Of a DNA stretch of 64,000 nt, positions 44,926-54,959 are shown piece after piece. A model generated the notes under the pieces. The model had not been told where the DNA came from and ran no database searches. It was given only the letters and a program-made list of their open reading frames with translations. This stretch comes from Tangfeifania diversioriginum (GTDB taxonomy: Bacteria > Bacteroidota > Bacteroidia > Bacteroidales > Prolixibacteraceae): the NCBI RefSeq assembly GCF_900141875.1, contig NZ_FQZE01000010.1, forward strand, positions 62,001 through 126,000, written 5' to 3'. Both the position numbers and the translations under genes were made by a program. Numbering within the stretch: position 1 is the stretch's first letter; each line of letters opens with the position of its first letter.

Positions 44926-45906
44926 ATGAAACATTTGTCCATCATTGTTCCGAACGGAGAAAACAACCTCAGCAGCATTGTGGGCGCTTATAAAATTTTT
45001 ACCAGAGCCAATGCTATTTGGAAGGAAAAGTACGGTGCAGACCGGTTTAAAACAGAACTGGTTGGCGTTTCTGATGAGGTTTTGTTCCACCAGGGATTGT
45101 TTTCAGCTAAACCTCACACGCAAATATCGAATGTGAAACATACCGATTTAATTATTATTCCCTCATTAAACCACAATTATGAAAAAGCACTGAATGAAAA
45201 TGAGTTACTGGTTAAGTGGCTTGTAAAACAATATAAAGCGGGGGCATCGGTTGCAAGCATTTGCACGGGGGCATTTCTGTTGGCTTCAACGGGGTTGCTG
45301 GATAATAAAAGTTGCTCAACACATTGGTCGGTGCACGACGAATTCAGGCAGAGGTTCCCCAGGGTGCATTTGAAAATGGATAAACTGATTACGGATGAAA
45401 ATGGAATCTATACAAATGGAGGGGCCTACTCGTTTCTTAATCTGATTGTTTACCTGGTAGAAAAGTTTTTTGACAGGGAAACAGCCATTTACTGCTCCAA
45501 AGTTTTTCAAATTGATTTAGACAGGAATTTTCAATCTGAATTTTCAATTTTTAATGGGCATAAAAAGCATGAAGATGAACTTGTTTTAAAAGCCCAGTCA
45601 TACATTGAAGCAAATTATCAGGATAAAATTTCTATTGAGCGGCTTGCTACAGGATTAAATGTTGGCCGGCGAAATTTCGACAGGAGGTTTATCAAAGCGA
45701 CAGGTTTCACACCACTGAATTACCTGCAACGAGTAAAAATTGAAAGGGCAAAAAAGAATTTTGAAAATACAAGAAAAACGGTCAATGAGGTGATGTATGA
45801 TGTTGGCTACAACGATACCAAAGCTTTCAGAGAAGTGTTTAGCCGCATTACGGGAATGTCGCCGATTGGCTATAAATCAAAATACAACAAAGAAAGAGAA
45901 GTCTAA
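44926..45906 (+). CDS. GlxA family AraC-type regulator, paralogue 2
   Basis: A 326-residue protein of the same length and layout as the product of 37984-38964. It has a DJ-1/PfpI-like domain (LSIIVPNGENNLSSIVGAY; VASICTGAFLLASTGLLDNK) and a C-terminal AraC domain (ISIERLATGLNVGRRNFDRRF; NEVMYDVGYNDTKAFREVF). In the elbow, Leu-Cys-Leu becomes Ile-Cys-Thr, and the Cys is kept. It is transcribed away from the SRPBCC gene, and the operator-like pair at 44866-44891 lies between them, so local control of that gene and of itself is the simplest reading. Confidence 0.92.
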   Translation: MKHLSIIVPNGENNLSSIVGAYKIFTRANAIWKEKYGADRFKTELVGVSDEVLFHQGLFSAKPHTQISNVKHTDLIIIPSLNHNYEKALNENELLVKWLVKQYKAGASVASICTGAFLLASTGLLDNKSCSTHWSVHDEFRQRFPRVHLKMDKLITDENGIYTNGGAYSFLNLIVYLVEKFFDRETAIYCSKVFQIDLDRNFQSEFSIFNGHKKHEDELVLKAQSYIEANYQDKISIERLATGLNVGRRNFDRRFIKATGFTPLNYLQRVKIERAKKNFENTRKTVNEVMYDVGYNDTKAFREVFSRITGMSPIGYKSKYNKEREV

Positions 45907-46265
45907 AAGTGTAAAATCATTAATTGCCAGAATCCGCGGCACCCGGACAAAAGGGCAAGACTATTTTATACACTTTTGCCATGCAGCGTCTCAAATTTGG
46001 AATCTCCCTCATTAAAGGAACTGTTTCCCGATTTTTAAAACATCCATTCATTTCTGGTGACCGACTGAGTCATATCGATCTTCTTTGTTGTCAAAAAAAT
46101 TTCCATCAGCACAAGTTTTCTTTTTCAATGCTAAAGTATGCAGGTAAAGTTAAAAATCAGTAAAATCTGTTCTGAATTAGCTTATAAATAAGTTTACCTC
46201 CATAATTTTACTGTTTTCTGTTAGTTTTGATTTTCGGAGTTTATTTTGAATTTAATTAAGGAAAA
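45907..46265. other. Intergenic gap upstream of the protease gene
   Basis: No gene seen. Near 45905-45980 an imperfect inverted repeat (AAAAGTGTAAAAT against ATTTTATACACTTTT) could end the regulator transcript. The last 80 bases hold the shared leader (46187-46255). Confidence 0.4.
46187..46255 (+). promoter_or_regulatory. Shared 5' leader, copy 2 (before retropepsin-like gene)
   Basis: Aligns with 35301-35368 over its full length (CATAATTTTA, TTTCTGTTAGTTTT, GAGTTT, TTTGAATTT in the same order and spacing). Ends 11 bases before the ATG. The downstream genes are unrelated, so the match is confined to non-coding sequence. Confidence 0.5.
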
Positions 46266-47528
46266 ATGAAAAAAATATTTGTTTGCTGCCTCGTTAGTTT
46301 GTTGGTTATTAATGTTTTTGGGCAGGAGGATAATAGAGCATTTGCACAAATTTACGATTTGATTGAGCGTAACAATTATTTTAAGGCAAAAGAGATTTAT
46401 GACCTGCAAAAGGAAGATATCCCGAAAACTTATCAGCTTGTAACAGAGGCTTTTTTAGATAACGCATTTAACAAATTGACCGAGTCTGATAACAAGATTT
46501 CCACACTAATAAAACCAGAAAACAATCTTCCTGATTCGTTGATCCTAAAACTGTATCAGGTAAAAGTGGACAATGCGATCAAACTGTTCGATTATAAAGG
46601 AGCGAAAAATTCGCTTGAGTTCATTCTGCGAAATTTCAGCACGCTGTTAACGGAGCATCAAACAGCTGAGTTTGAGAATAGCCTGAAAATATGGAAGGCA
46701 TTGGAAAATAAGCCCGGTCAAAAGGTTGTCATAAAAGAAACCAACCGCATGAAAATGGGAAGGGACAGGGCCGGATTGAACAACCTTGAAATTTTTAATG
46801 ATTTGGATACCATCAATTTTGTGTTCGACACCGGGGCCAATTTGTCAACTGTTCCTGAAACAACCGCCAAAAGTTTGGGGATGGAGATAATCCCTGCCGA
46901 TCTGGAGGTGGGTACAATCACCGGAGCAAAAGTTCCTGCCCAGCTGGCTGTTTGCCCGGAAATTAATTTGGGAAATATTAAAATTCACAATGCCGTATTT
47001 TTGGTGTTAAACGATAGCGCGCTCTCTTTCCCTCAAATTGGGTACAAAATTTATGGCGTTTTGGGATTTCCGGTGATGGAAGCGTTGCGTGAAATTCAGA
47101 TAACCCGGGATGACTGGTTTATTGTTCCTGAAGAGCAAACCCGTATTGACCAACCTTCAAATATGGCAATGAGCGGGTTAACACCGTTGATTTACATTGA
47201 CGGCAAACACTACTCTTTCGATACCGGAGCTGATAATACGCAGCTTTATTATTCATATTACCTGGAGCATCAGAGTGAAATAGAGGAGAATTATGAACCT
47301 GAGAATATTCGTTTTGGAGGTGCTGGCGGAGGTAGAATATTCGACGGCTATATTGTGTCTCAAACTTTCGATATTTTGGGACGTGAAGTAACCTTAACTA
47401 ATCTGCACCTGCTGAAGGAGAAGGTGAAAGAAAGCGAATCGGTATATGGAAATATTGGGCAGGACCTCATCCGCCAATTCGATAAAATGACCATTAACTT
47501 TTCCCGGATGTTTATAAAGTTTGATTAG
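46266..47528 (+). CDS. Bilobed retropepsin-like aspartic protease
   Basis: A 420-residue exported protein. The signal peptide (MKKIFVCCLVSLLVINVFGQ) is followed by a helical region to about residue 150. Two aspartic-protease motifs follow: FDTGA with Asp188 (VFDTGANLSTVPE) and FDTGA with Asp319 (SFDTGADNTQLYY). Each is followed by a flap-like glycine-rich strand and an ILG-type segment (VLGFPVMEAL; NIGQDLIRQFDKM). Both catalytic aspartates are in one chain, so it could be active as a monomer, unlike dimeric retropepsins. Periplasmic; substrate unknown. Confidence 0.85.
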   Translation: MKKIFVCCLVSLLVINVFGQEDNRAFAQIYDLIERNNYFKAKEIYDLQKEDIPKTYQLVTEAFLDNAFNKLTESDNKISTLIKPENNLPDSLILKLYQVKVDNAIKLFDYKGAKNSLEFILRNFSTLLTEHQTAEFENSLKIWKALENKPGQKVVIKETNRMKMGRDRAGLNNLEIFNDLDTINFVFDTGANLSTVPETTAKSLGMEIIPADLEVGTITGAKVPAQLAVCPEINLGNIKIHNAVFLVLNDSALSFPQIGYKIYGVLGFPVMEALREIQITRDDWFIVPEEQTRIDQPSNMAMSGLTPLIYIDGKHYSFDTGADNTQLYYSYYLEHQSEIEENYEPENIRFGGAGGGRIFDGYIVSQTFDILGREVTLTNLHLLKEKVKESESVYGNIGQDLIRQFDKMTINFSRMFIKFD

Positions 47529-47630
47529 TGGGGAGGGGAAGCCGGATTGTATTCTTTTCTTTTGTCAGTGATAAATAGGTTATAATTATTTAGTTGACTT
47601 TTCAAACAATCACAAGAATAAGTATTACTA

Positions 47631-49973
47631 TTAATTCCCCCATTTTTTATTGGGCTCCGGGCCCATTTCAAATTCCAGTACACCGCCATTCACAATTTCT
47701 TCGTGAGAAATCCAGGTCCGGTTAAAAGGTTTTCCGTTGAGGGTGCCCTTTTGGATGTAGATGTTTTCCGCCGAATTGTTCCGGGCAATGACGGCAAAGG
47801 TTGCGCCTTTTTCTGTTTCAAGCGTTATTTTTTCAAACAGGGGACTGCCAATTGCATACACCGGATTTCCGGGCGTAACCGGGTAAATTCCCATGGCGCT
47901 CAGCACATACCACGACGAAAGCGAACCCATATCTTCGTTCCCGCAAAGCCCGCCCGGTCCCGGCCTGTAAAGCTGTTCCGCAATTTGTCGTGCCCTGAAC
48001 TGCGTTTTCCACGGCTGTCCGGCATAATTATACAGGTAAGCCACGTGATGCGAAGGCTGGTTTCCATGCACATACTGCCCGATGGTGCCCACCACACCCA
48101 CATATTTAGGCGGCGAAATCAAAGGGCTCATGTCAAAAAAGGTATCCAGTTTTTCCACGAACTCTTCTGTGCTTCCAAACAGGTTTATCAGGCCCGGCAC
48201 ATCGTGTTGCACCGACCAGATGTATTGCCACGCATTCGATTCGGTGTAGTGGCGGTTAGGTCTCCGCCCCACCAAAAGCGGGTCGAAATATTTGTAATAC
48301 GAATGGTCGCCTGCATTCACAATCTCCTGTTCCTTTCCGTTCAGTGCTTCTAACCACGAACCATTGGCCATCCGGGGGCGCATAAAAGCCGTTTCTTCAT
48401 CCCACACATTTTTATAATTTTCAGCACGTTGCATCAGCAAATTATAATCACCTTCTTTTTTCAGCGCTTTCGCCATTTGGGCAATACACCAGTCGTCGTA
48501 AGCAAACTCCATTGTTTTCGGAACCGATTCAGTCACTTTGTTGGCCGGAATATAGCCCAGCTCATTGGTGTATTTTAAACCCGAGCGGGCGGCATCTACA
48601 GAAACCGGTGGTTTTGGAAATTCCAGCGCTTTGGTTCGCATTGCGTGGTAAATGAAATCCACGTCATAATCCCGGAATCCTTTCCGGTAAGCATCCACAA
48701 CCACGGGAACCAGGTGGTCGCCAACCATCCCTTCGCCAAAAACATTCTGAAAATGCTGGCCCGGCAGCCAGCCGTACTGTTTTGTTTTGGCGACGATGGA
48801 TTTGATGTAATCATTCACATGTTCCGGGGCAACAAGTGTTAGCAGGGGATGTTGTGAACGGTAAGTGTCCCAGCACGAAAAAGAGCCGTAAAAGTTGTAA
48901 TCTTTGGCTATCTGAATTTTCCCATCGGCGCCAAAATAGTTGCCATCCACATCCTGCGAAATGTATTGTGCCAGTAACGAGCGGTAAAGGGCAGTGTAAA
49001 AAATTTCTTTTTGATTATCGGTTGCCCCGTCAATTTTTAGTTTCGACAGTTCGTTATTCCAGATATCACGGGCTTCGTTTTTAACCCGGTCAAAATCCCA
49101 GTGGGGCAGCTCGGCTTCCATGTTTTTCCGCGCTCCTTCAATTCCGGTGTACGAAATGGCTACCTTCACCAAAACCTCCTCTTTATCCGATGTGTTAAAC
49201 CGGACAAAAGCCCCGACGCGCCTTCCTCTCTCCGCACTTTTGTAGGGGAAAATGCCTGCGTCTGACTCGGGCGTTGCATAGTTAGAATCAAAAGTTCCGT
49301 AGTAAAGAAAGGGTTTGCTGAATTCGGCTACAAAATAGACCTTTCCCGGTCCGTCAATTTTTTCACCTTCAATCCGGTGGTTGTTTATAATGCGGATTTC
49401 AGCCACATCGTTTTCATTCCCTTCTCCAATTTGATGGCCCAAATCCACAATAATTTTGGCATTGTCGGATTCCGGGAACGTATAGCGGTGAAATGCTACT
49501 CGCGGTGTTGTGGTTAATTCCGCTTCAATTCCGTGATCTTTCAGAAAAACAGAATAATAACCGGGTGACGCCGACTCCCTGTTGTGATCGAACCTTGAAC
49601 GGTATCCGGCATCCGGATCTTTGTCGGTTCCCGGTACAATTTGCAGTTTGTTGCCCACTGCCGGCATGAACAGAATATCGCCGCCATCAACCATCCCCAC
49701 GCCGCTCCAGTGCGTGTGGCTGAAACCCATAATGGAACTTGCAGACCAGGTATAACCGGCGCAATGGGTCCAACCTTCCGTTCCGGTATCCGGACTGACA
49801 TGCACCATTGCATTGGGCAGGGAAGCCCCCGGAAAAGTGTGCCCGAAAAAATCAGTCCCTAAAAATGGATTGACGTAGTCCACAGGATTTTTCGACTGAG
49901 CCGTCAAAAAAGATGTATATCCGTTGAGAACCAAAAGAAGGATCAGCAGGGAAAATGACTTTAATTGCTTCAT
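47631..49973 (-). CDS. GH92 family alpha-1,2-mannosidase-like glycosidase
   Basis: A 780-residue exported glycosidase with a type I signal peptide. Family landmarks are NPFLGTDFFGHTFPGASLPNAMVHVSPDT, read in two parts at the N-terminus, GFSHTHWSGVG, and the catalytic segment GNEDMGSLSSWYVLSA (Glu680, Asp681). GH92 enzymes are calcium-dependent exo-mannosidases that trim mannan or N-glycans. The gene is divergent from the GH2 gene with a 193-base gap and belongs to the same glycan locus. Confidence 0.94.
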   Translation of the reverse strand: MKQLKSFSLLILLLVLNGYTSFLTAQSKNPVDYVNPFLGTDFFGHTFPGASLPNAMVHVSPDTGTEGWTHCAGYTWSASSIMGFSHTHWSGVGMVDGGDILFMPAVGNKLQIVPGTDKDPDAGYRSRFDHNRESASPGYYSVFLKDHGIEAELTTTPRVAFHRYTFPESDNAKIIVDLGHQIGEGNENDVAEIRIINNHRIEGEKIDGPGKVYFVAEFSKPFLYYGTFDSNYATPESDAGIFPYKSAERGRRVGAFVRFNTSDKEEVLVKVAISYTGIEGARKNMEAELPHWDFDRVKNEARDIWNNELSKLKIDGATDNQKEIFYTALYRSLLAQYISQDVDGNYFGADGKIQIAKDYNFYGSFSCWDTYRSQHPLLTLVAPEHVNDYIKSIVAKTKQYGWLPGQHFQNVFGEGMVGDHLVPVVVDAYRKGFRDYDVDFIYHAMRTKALEFPKPPVSVDAARSGLKYTNELGYIPANKVTESVPKTMEFAYDDWCIAQMAKALKKEGDYNLLMQRAENYKNVWDEETAFMRPRMANGSWLEALNGKEQEIVNAGDHSYYKYFDPLLVGRRPNRHYTESNAWQYIWSVQHDVPGLINLFGSTEEFVEKLDTFFDMSPLISPPKYVGVVGTIGQYVHGNQPSHHVAYLYNYAGQPWKTQFRARQIAEQLYRPGPGGLCGNEDMGSLSSWYVLSAMGIYPVTPGNPVYAIGSPLFEKITLETEKGATFAVIARNNSAENIYIQKGTLNGKPFNRTWISHEEIVNGGVLEFEMGPEPNKKWGN

Positions 49974-50166
49974 CGTTTTATTGATTTTAAAGTTAGGATA
50001 TTTAAGAATATTAACCTCAAAGATAAAAAATGTACCAATAAAACAATCGATAGGTCAATATTCCATTTGTATTGAGTAAAAAAGCAGAAGTTTTTTTGTG
50101 TCGTTCAGACTTTCTTTGTTAAGGAATATCTGGTTTTTGTCAGGAATTCAATATAAATAACTGGTT

Positions 50167-52869
50167 ATGAGGCATAAAATAAATTCTAAAAAAATCTATT
50201 ATTTTTTATTATCCGGACTCTTGCTATTAACAGCTTGTGATAATAAAGAATTATCTTTTTCTGCATCTGAAGTTAGGCAAATCACTGAAAACTGGAAAAT
50301 GCAGTCGTCTGAAAAGATCACTGCTGAAAATGAAGCATCAATTTCCCGGAATGAATATTCTACTGATGAATGGCTTGAGGCAGTTGTTCCCGGAACTGTG
50401 TTGGGAGGTCTTGCTACCCACGGGGTTATTGAAGATCCATACTTCGGGAAAAATATGCAAGGCGTTGATAGACAAAAATTTAAAAGCCCGTGGTGGTATC
50501 GAACTGTCTTTAATTTGAATGCGGACGATTTAGAAAAGAGTATTTCATTGCGTTTTAATGGAATTAACTATCGTGCTGATTTGTGGTTGAATGGACAAAA
50601 AGTAGCGGGGAAAAATGAATTTGCCGGAACTTATCGCATGTTCACCTTTAATGTAAACGATTATGTAAAAGAAGGTCAAAATACTTTGGCGTTGAAGATT
50701 TGGCAACATGCCGACGGTGAATATTCCATCGGATTTGTGGACTGGAACCCGCTGCCACGTGACCGAAATATGGGAATATTCAGGGACGTTTTTCTTGAAA
50801 TTAACGAAGGCGTGAAAATTCGAAGCCCGTTTGTATGGTCGAGGGTGAACACAGAAACCCTGAACGATGCCGATCTGTTCGTCCAGGCGGAGGTGGAAAA
50901 TACTACCGAAAAAACGATGGAAGGTATTTTGCGCGCCGATTTTGAATTGGGTGTGGTTGAAAAAGAAGTTGTAATCGAACCCGGAGAAACAGTATCCTGT
51001 AGGTTTACTCCCGAAGAATTTAGTGAGCTTTCTGTCACTGATGTAAAGCTCTGGTGGCCCAACGGAATGGGCGATCCCAATTTATACCCGATGCAAGTAG
51101 AGTTCATTTCCGGGGGAAAAATCCTCGACCGGGTGAAAAGCCGTTACGGAATTCGGGAAATTGACAGCTACCTCGACGAAAATAAAAACAGGGCGTTCAC
51201 AATAAACGGTAAGTTTGTGCTGATAAAAGGTGGTGGCTGGGTTGACGATCTGCTTTTGCAGGACACCCGTGAAAGCATTGAGGCACAGTTGAAATATATC
51301 CGGCACATGAACCTGAATGCCATCCGGTGCGAAGGGTTCTGGGGTAAGGATCAAACCCTTTACGATTTATGCGACGAATACGGCATTTTAGTAATGATTG
51401 GCTGGAGCTGTCACTGGGAATGGGATGAATACCTGTTGAAACCAACCCATGAGAAGTATGGCGGTGCGGTTTCAGATGAGGACATCAATCTGCTGGCCGA
51501 TTACTGGAAAGATCAAATGCTCTGGTTACGCAATCATCCCGGAATTTTTGTATGGATGCTGGGAAGCGACAAATTGCCTGCACCGAAGCTGGAAAGAAAA
51601 TACATCGAACTGTTCGAAAAATACGATCCCTCCCGGCCTTACATTACATCGGCCGGTGGAGCCGGAACAGAAGACAACAACATTGTGGCCGAGGTTCCGC
51701 TGGTAAGTGACATCAGCGGCCCTACCGGCATGAAAATGCTGGGGCCTTATGCCTACACTCCACCAGTGTATTGGTTTACCGACACCCAACTGGGCGGAGG
51801 GTACGGTTTCAATACCGAAACCTGTCCAGGCCCCAGCATTATGCCGCTGGCTTCGCTGAAGAAGATGCTGCCCGAAGAAAGCCTGTGGCCTATCGATACT
51901 ACCTACTGGGAATACCATACCGGAAGAAATGCCTTTAAAACGCTCAGTCGTTTCCGTGAAGCATTGAAAGAACGTTATGGAAAATCGAACAGTGTGGAAG
52001 AATTTGCCTTTAAAAGTCAGGTAAGCAATTACGAGCTGATGCGCCCCATGTTTGAGGCTTTTATAGCACATAAACCCAAAAGTACCGGCCTCATTCAATG
52101 GATGCTCAATTCAGCCTGGCCCGAACTGTACTGGCAATTATACGACACCTATCTTCAGCCCAACGGTTCGTTTTATGCCGTACGAAAAGCCTGCAATCCC
52201 ATCCATGCAATCTATCGTTACGGGTTCGATGATATTTATCTAACCAATGAAGATTTGCAGGATGCCGAAAATGTAACCGTAAAAATAAGAGCTTTCGATA
52301 TTCATTCAAAAGAAATATTCTCCGATTTATGGACAGGGGATATTGCTACCAATACCTCGAAATTTATTTATAAATTACCCGAGATTGACGGCCGTACCTC
52401 GGTTTGGTTTCTCAATCTCAGGGTCTTCGACGAAAACAACAACGAGGTGGACAACAGTATTTACTGGTTGTCGCAGGAGCCGGATATACTGGATTACGAA
52501 GCGGCGAAAAAACTGGAGTGGCCCTATTACACCCCACCTAAAGAATATGCCGATTTTACCGCACTCGACCGCCTTCCGACCGTAGAGATGGAATACGATT
52601 ATAATTTTGAGTCTGATGGCGAAACGGGAAAGGTAACCCTCCATGTGAATAATCCGAATGATGCCATCGCATTTTTTGTCTTTTTCGATTTAATAAATCC
52701 GGTAACTGAAGAACCTGTGTTGCCAATTTTTTGGAGCGATAATTACATCTCTCTGGTACCGGAAGAGGAACGAACATTTACGGCTACTTTCGAGATGAAA
52801 GATTCCAATGGAGAAAAGCCATTGCTTAAAATCAAAGCATGGAATGTGGAACCCGTTGTCCTGGAATAA
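50167..52869 (+). CDS. GH2 family exo-beta-glucosaminidase/mannosidase-like lipoprotein
   Basis: A 900-residue lipoprotein (lipobox LLTAC at about 20-24). It has a GH2 sugar-binding domain (GINYRADLWLNGQKVAG), an immunoglobulin-like domain and a TIM barrel. The usual acid/base N-E of GH2 is replaced by WMLGSDKLP (Asp468), and the second catalytic acid is Glu551 in FNTETCPGPS. This Ser-Asp arrangement is that of the exo-beta-D-glucosaminidase (CsxA-type) branch. Substrate assignment between glucosaminide and mannoside remains inference. It is tethered to the cell surface or the periplasmic face. Confidence 0.9.
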   Translation: MRHKINSKKIYYFLLSGLLLLTACDNKELSFSASEVRQITENWKMQSSEKITAENEASISRNEYSTDEWLEAVVPGTVLGGLATHGVIEDPYFGKNMQGVDRQKFKSPWWYRTVFNLNADDLEKSISLRFNGINYRADLWLNGQKVAGKNEFAGTYRMFTFNVNDYVKEGQNTLALKIWQHADGEYSIGFVDWNPLPRDRNMGIFRDVFLEINEGVKIRSPFVWSRVNTETLNDADLFVQAEVENTTEKTMEGILRADFELGVVEKEVVIEPGETVSCRFTPEEFSELSVTDVKLWWPNGMGDPNLYPMQVEFISGGKILDRVKSRYGIREIDSYLDENKNRAFTINGKFVLIKGGGWVDDLLLQDTRESIEAQLKYIRHMNLNAIRCEGFWGKDQTLYDLCDEYGILVMIGWSCHWEWDEYLLKPTHEKYGGAVSDEDINLLADYWKDQMLWLRNHPGIFVWMLGSDKLPAPKLERKYIELFEKYDPSRPYITSAGGAGTEDNNIVAEVPLVSDISGPTGMKMLGPYAYTPPVYWFTDTQLGGGYGFNTETCPGPSIMPLASLKKMLPEESLWPIDTTYWEYHTGRNAFKTLSRFREALKERYGKSNSVEEFAFKSQVSNYELMRPMFEAFIAHKPKSTGLIQWMLNSAWPELYWQLYDTYLQPNGSFYAVRKACNPIHAIYRYGFDDIYLTNEDLQDAENVTVKIRAFDIHSKEIFSDLWTGDIATNTSKFIYKLPEIDGRTSVWFLNLRVFDENNNEVDNSIYWLSQEPDILDYEAAKKLEWPYYTPPKEYADFTALDRLPTVEMEYDYNFESDGETGKVTLHVNNPNDAIAFFVFFDLINPVTEEPVLPIFWSDNYISLVPEEERTFTATFEMKDSNGEKPLLKIKAWNVEPVVLE

Positions 52870-52979
52870 AATTGGTATTGTTTTTATGAATAATGAGAAA
52901 AAGGGATTTGTAATTGGAACCGACGATGGCTGTTTATTTGTAGAGTAGCGCTGGTTTTTAACGTATTAAAACTTAATTT

Positions 52980-54959
52980 ATGAAGAATTTCAGGACAGTT
53001 ACCCCGTTATTGGTTGTTGTTTTTTTATGGAGTTGCCAGTCACCCGAAAAGCAGAAAAAAACAGACAGTGATTTTGAATTACTGAAATACAACCATCCCG
53101 GATTGGTGGTGGATTTGGGAGTTGGTTTGTGGGCCTGGCCCCTGCCCATGGATTACGACAATGATGGCGACATGGATTTGGTGGTGTCTTGCCCCGACAC
53201 ACCATTTAACGGAACTTACTTTTTTGAAAATACCTCCGGAACAACTGAGGAAATGCCGGTTTTTGCCCCTCCACAGAAAATTGAAAAAGGCGACAAAAAC
53301 CTTCAGGTTGTTTATATAAATGGTGAACCGATCGTGCTGGGTCGCGGTGTGGAATATCAAAATTTCAGGGAGAATGGATTCAGTCAACCGGTTGAATTGT
53401 TCCCCATAAAAGAGATTGAAAGTGAATTTAAAAAGATACGGTTCAGCCAGTGGAAATATGTGGATTATGACGGTGACGGCGACCAGGATATAATCACCGG
53501 AATCAGCGACTGGGGCGATTACGGCTGGGATAATGCCTTTGACAAACAGGGAAACTGGACCAACGGCCCGTTGCATGGGTATGTGTTTTTTATTGAAAAT
53601 AATGAGGGTGAATATGTAAACCGCGGAAAAATTCAGGCAGCAGGCAAACCCATCGATGTCTATGGTGCCCCTTCGCCCAACTTCATGGATTTTGACAACG
53701 ATGGCGATTTGGATTTGATTTGTGGTGAATTTTTAGACAAGCTGTCTTGGTTTGAGAATATTGGAACCCGAGATGATCCGGTTTATGCCGAAGGTCGGTT
53801 TCTGGAAAATGACGAGGAAATCATAAAAATGGACCTTCAGATGATTGTACCTGTGGCGGTTGACTGGGACAGAGACGGAGACGCTGATCTGATTGTGGGC
53901 GACGAAGATGGCAGGGTTGCTTTTATTGAAAATACTGGCGAAGTGAAAAACCGAATGCCGGTGTTTAAATCACCGCGCTATTTTCAGCAACAAGCTGATC
54001 TGGTAAAGTTTGGAGCACTGGCTACTCCTTTTGCTGTGGATTGGGATAACGATGGCGATTTGGACCTGATTACCGGAAACTCTGCTGGTTACATCGGGTT
54101 TATTGAAAACATGGATGGTGGAAATCCTCCGCGCTGGAACAAACCGGTTTACCTGAAAGCAGGAGGGGAAACCATCCGCATCCTGGCCGGCGAAAATGGT
54201 TCCATTCAGGGGCCGGCTGAACGGAAATGGGGATACACTACGTTGTCAGTAGCCGACTGGGACGGCGACGGTCTTCCGGACATTATTGCCAATTCTATTT
54301 TCGGAAAAATAATTTGGTACAAAAATGTTGGAACTCCAGCGGCGCCGGCACTTGAAAAAGCCCGGCCCATTGAGGCTGAATTCGGTGGAAATCCGCCAAA
54401 ACCCGCCTGGAACTGGTGGAATCCTGAAAAGAACCAACTGGTGACACAATGGCGAACCACGCCTTTTGCCATCGACTGGAACAGTGACGGCCTCACCGAC
54501 CTGATTATGCTCGATACTGATGGTTACCTTAGTTTTTATGAACGCTATCTTGAAAACGGAGCCAGAAAGTTAAAGCCGGGTCAACAGATTTTTTACGGGA
54601 TAAACGGCTCAGTGTTCGACAGCAAAAACAACGTAGTGGACGAATCGCCCGGTTTACTCAGGCTGAATAATAGCGAAGCCGGCGGAAGTGGACGCCGCAA
54701 ATTGTGTATTGCCGACTGGGATGGCGACGGTGATTTTGACCTAATTGTAAACAGTGTAAACGCCTCGCTTTTTGAAAATGAAAAAACCGAAGATGGGAAA
54801 GTGTATTTCAGACACCGGGGAACTTTGTCTGATAAAAAAATTGCCGGCCACACCACCTCTCCAACCGTCGTGAATTGGGGAAAAGGCAAATTGCCGGAAT
54901 TGCTGTTGGGAGCCGAGGACGGACATTTTTACTACTTTTCACAAGAACCAATAAAATGA
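52980..54959 (+). CDS. FG-GAP/VCBS repeat lipoprotein
   Basis: A 659-residue lipoprotein (lipobox ending in Cys19) built as a beta-propeller of FG-GAP repeats. At least eight calcium-loop motifs D-x-D-x-D-G-x-x-D are visible, such as DYDNDGDMDL, DYDGDGDQD, DFDNDGDLDL, DWDRDGDADL, DWDNDGDLDL, DWDGDGLPD and DWDGDGDFDL. Such proteins sit on the surface and bind glycans or partners. The stop overlaps the start of the next gene (ATGA), so the two are translated together. Confidence 0.9.
   Translation: MKNFRTVTPLLVVVFLWSCQSPEKQKKTDSDFELLKYNHPGLVVDLGVGLWAWPLPMDYDNDGDMDLVVSCPDTPFNGTYFFENTSGTTEEMPVFAPPQKIEKGDKNLQVVYINGEPIVLGRGVEYQNFRENGFSQPVELFPIKEIESEFKKIRFSQWKYVDYDGDGDQDIITGISDWGDYGWDNAFDKQGNWTNGPLHGYVFFIENNEGEYVNRGKIQAAGKPIDVYGAPSPNFMDFDNDGDLDLICGEFLDKLSWFENIGTRDDPVYAEGRFLENDEEIIKMDLQMIVPVAVDWDRDGDADLIVGDEDGRVAFIENTGEVKNRMPVFKSPRYFQQQADLVKFGALATPFAVDWDNDGDLDLITGNSAGYIGFIENMDGGNPPRWNKPVYLKAGGETIRILAGENGSIQGPAERKWGYTTLSVADWDGDGLPDIIANSIFGKIIWYKNVGTPAAPALEKARPIEAEFGGNPPKPAWNWWNPEKNQLVTQWRTTPFAIDWNSDGLTDLIMLDTDGYLSFYERYLENGARKLKPGQQIFYGINGSVFDSKNNVVDESPGLLRLNNSEAGGSGRRKLCIADWDGDGDFDLIVNSVNASLFENEKTEDGKVYFRHRGTLSDKKIAGHTTSPTVVNWGKGKLPELLLGAEDGHFYYFSQEPIK

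Noticed and set aside
47703-48353. 216-codon plus-strand frame inside the GH92 gene
   Set aside because: Antisense shadow of a clear GH92 coding region.
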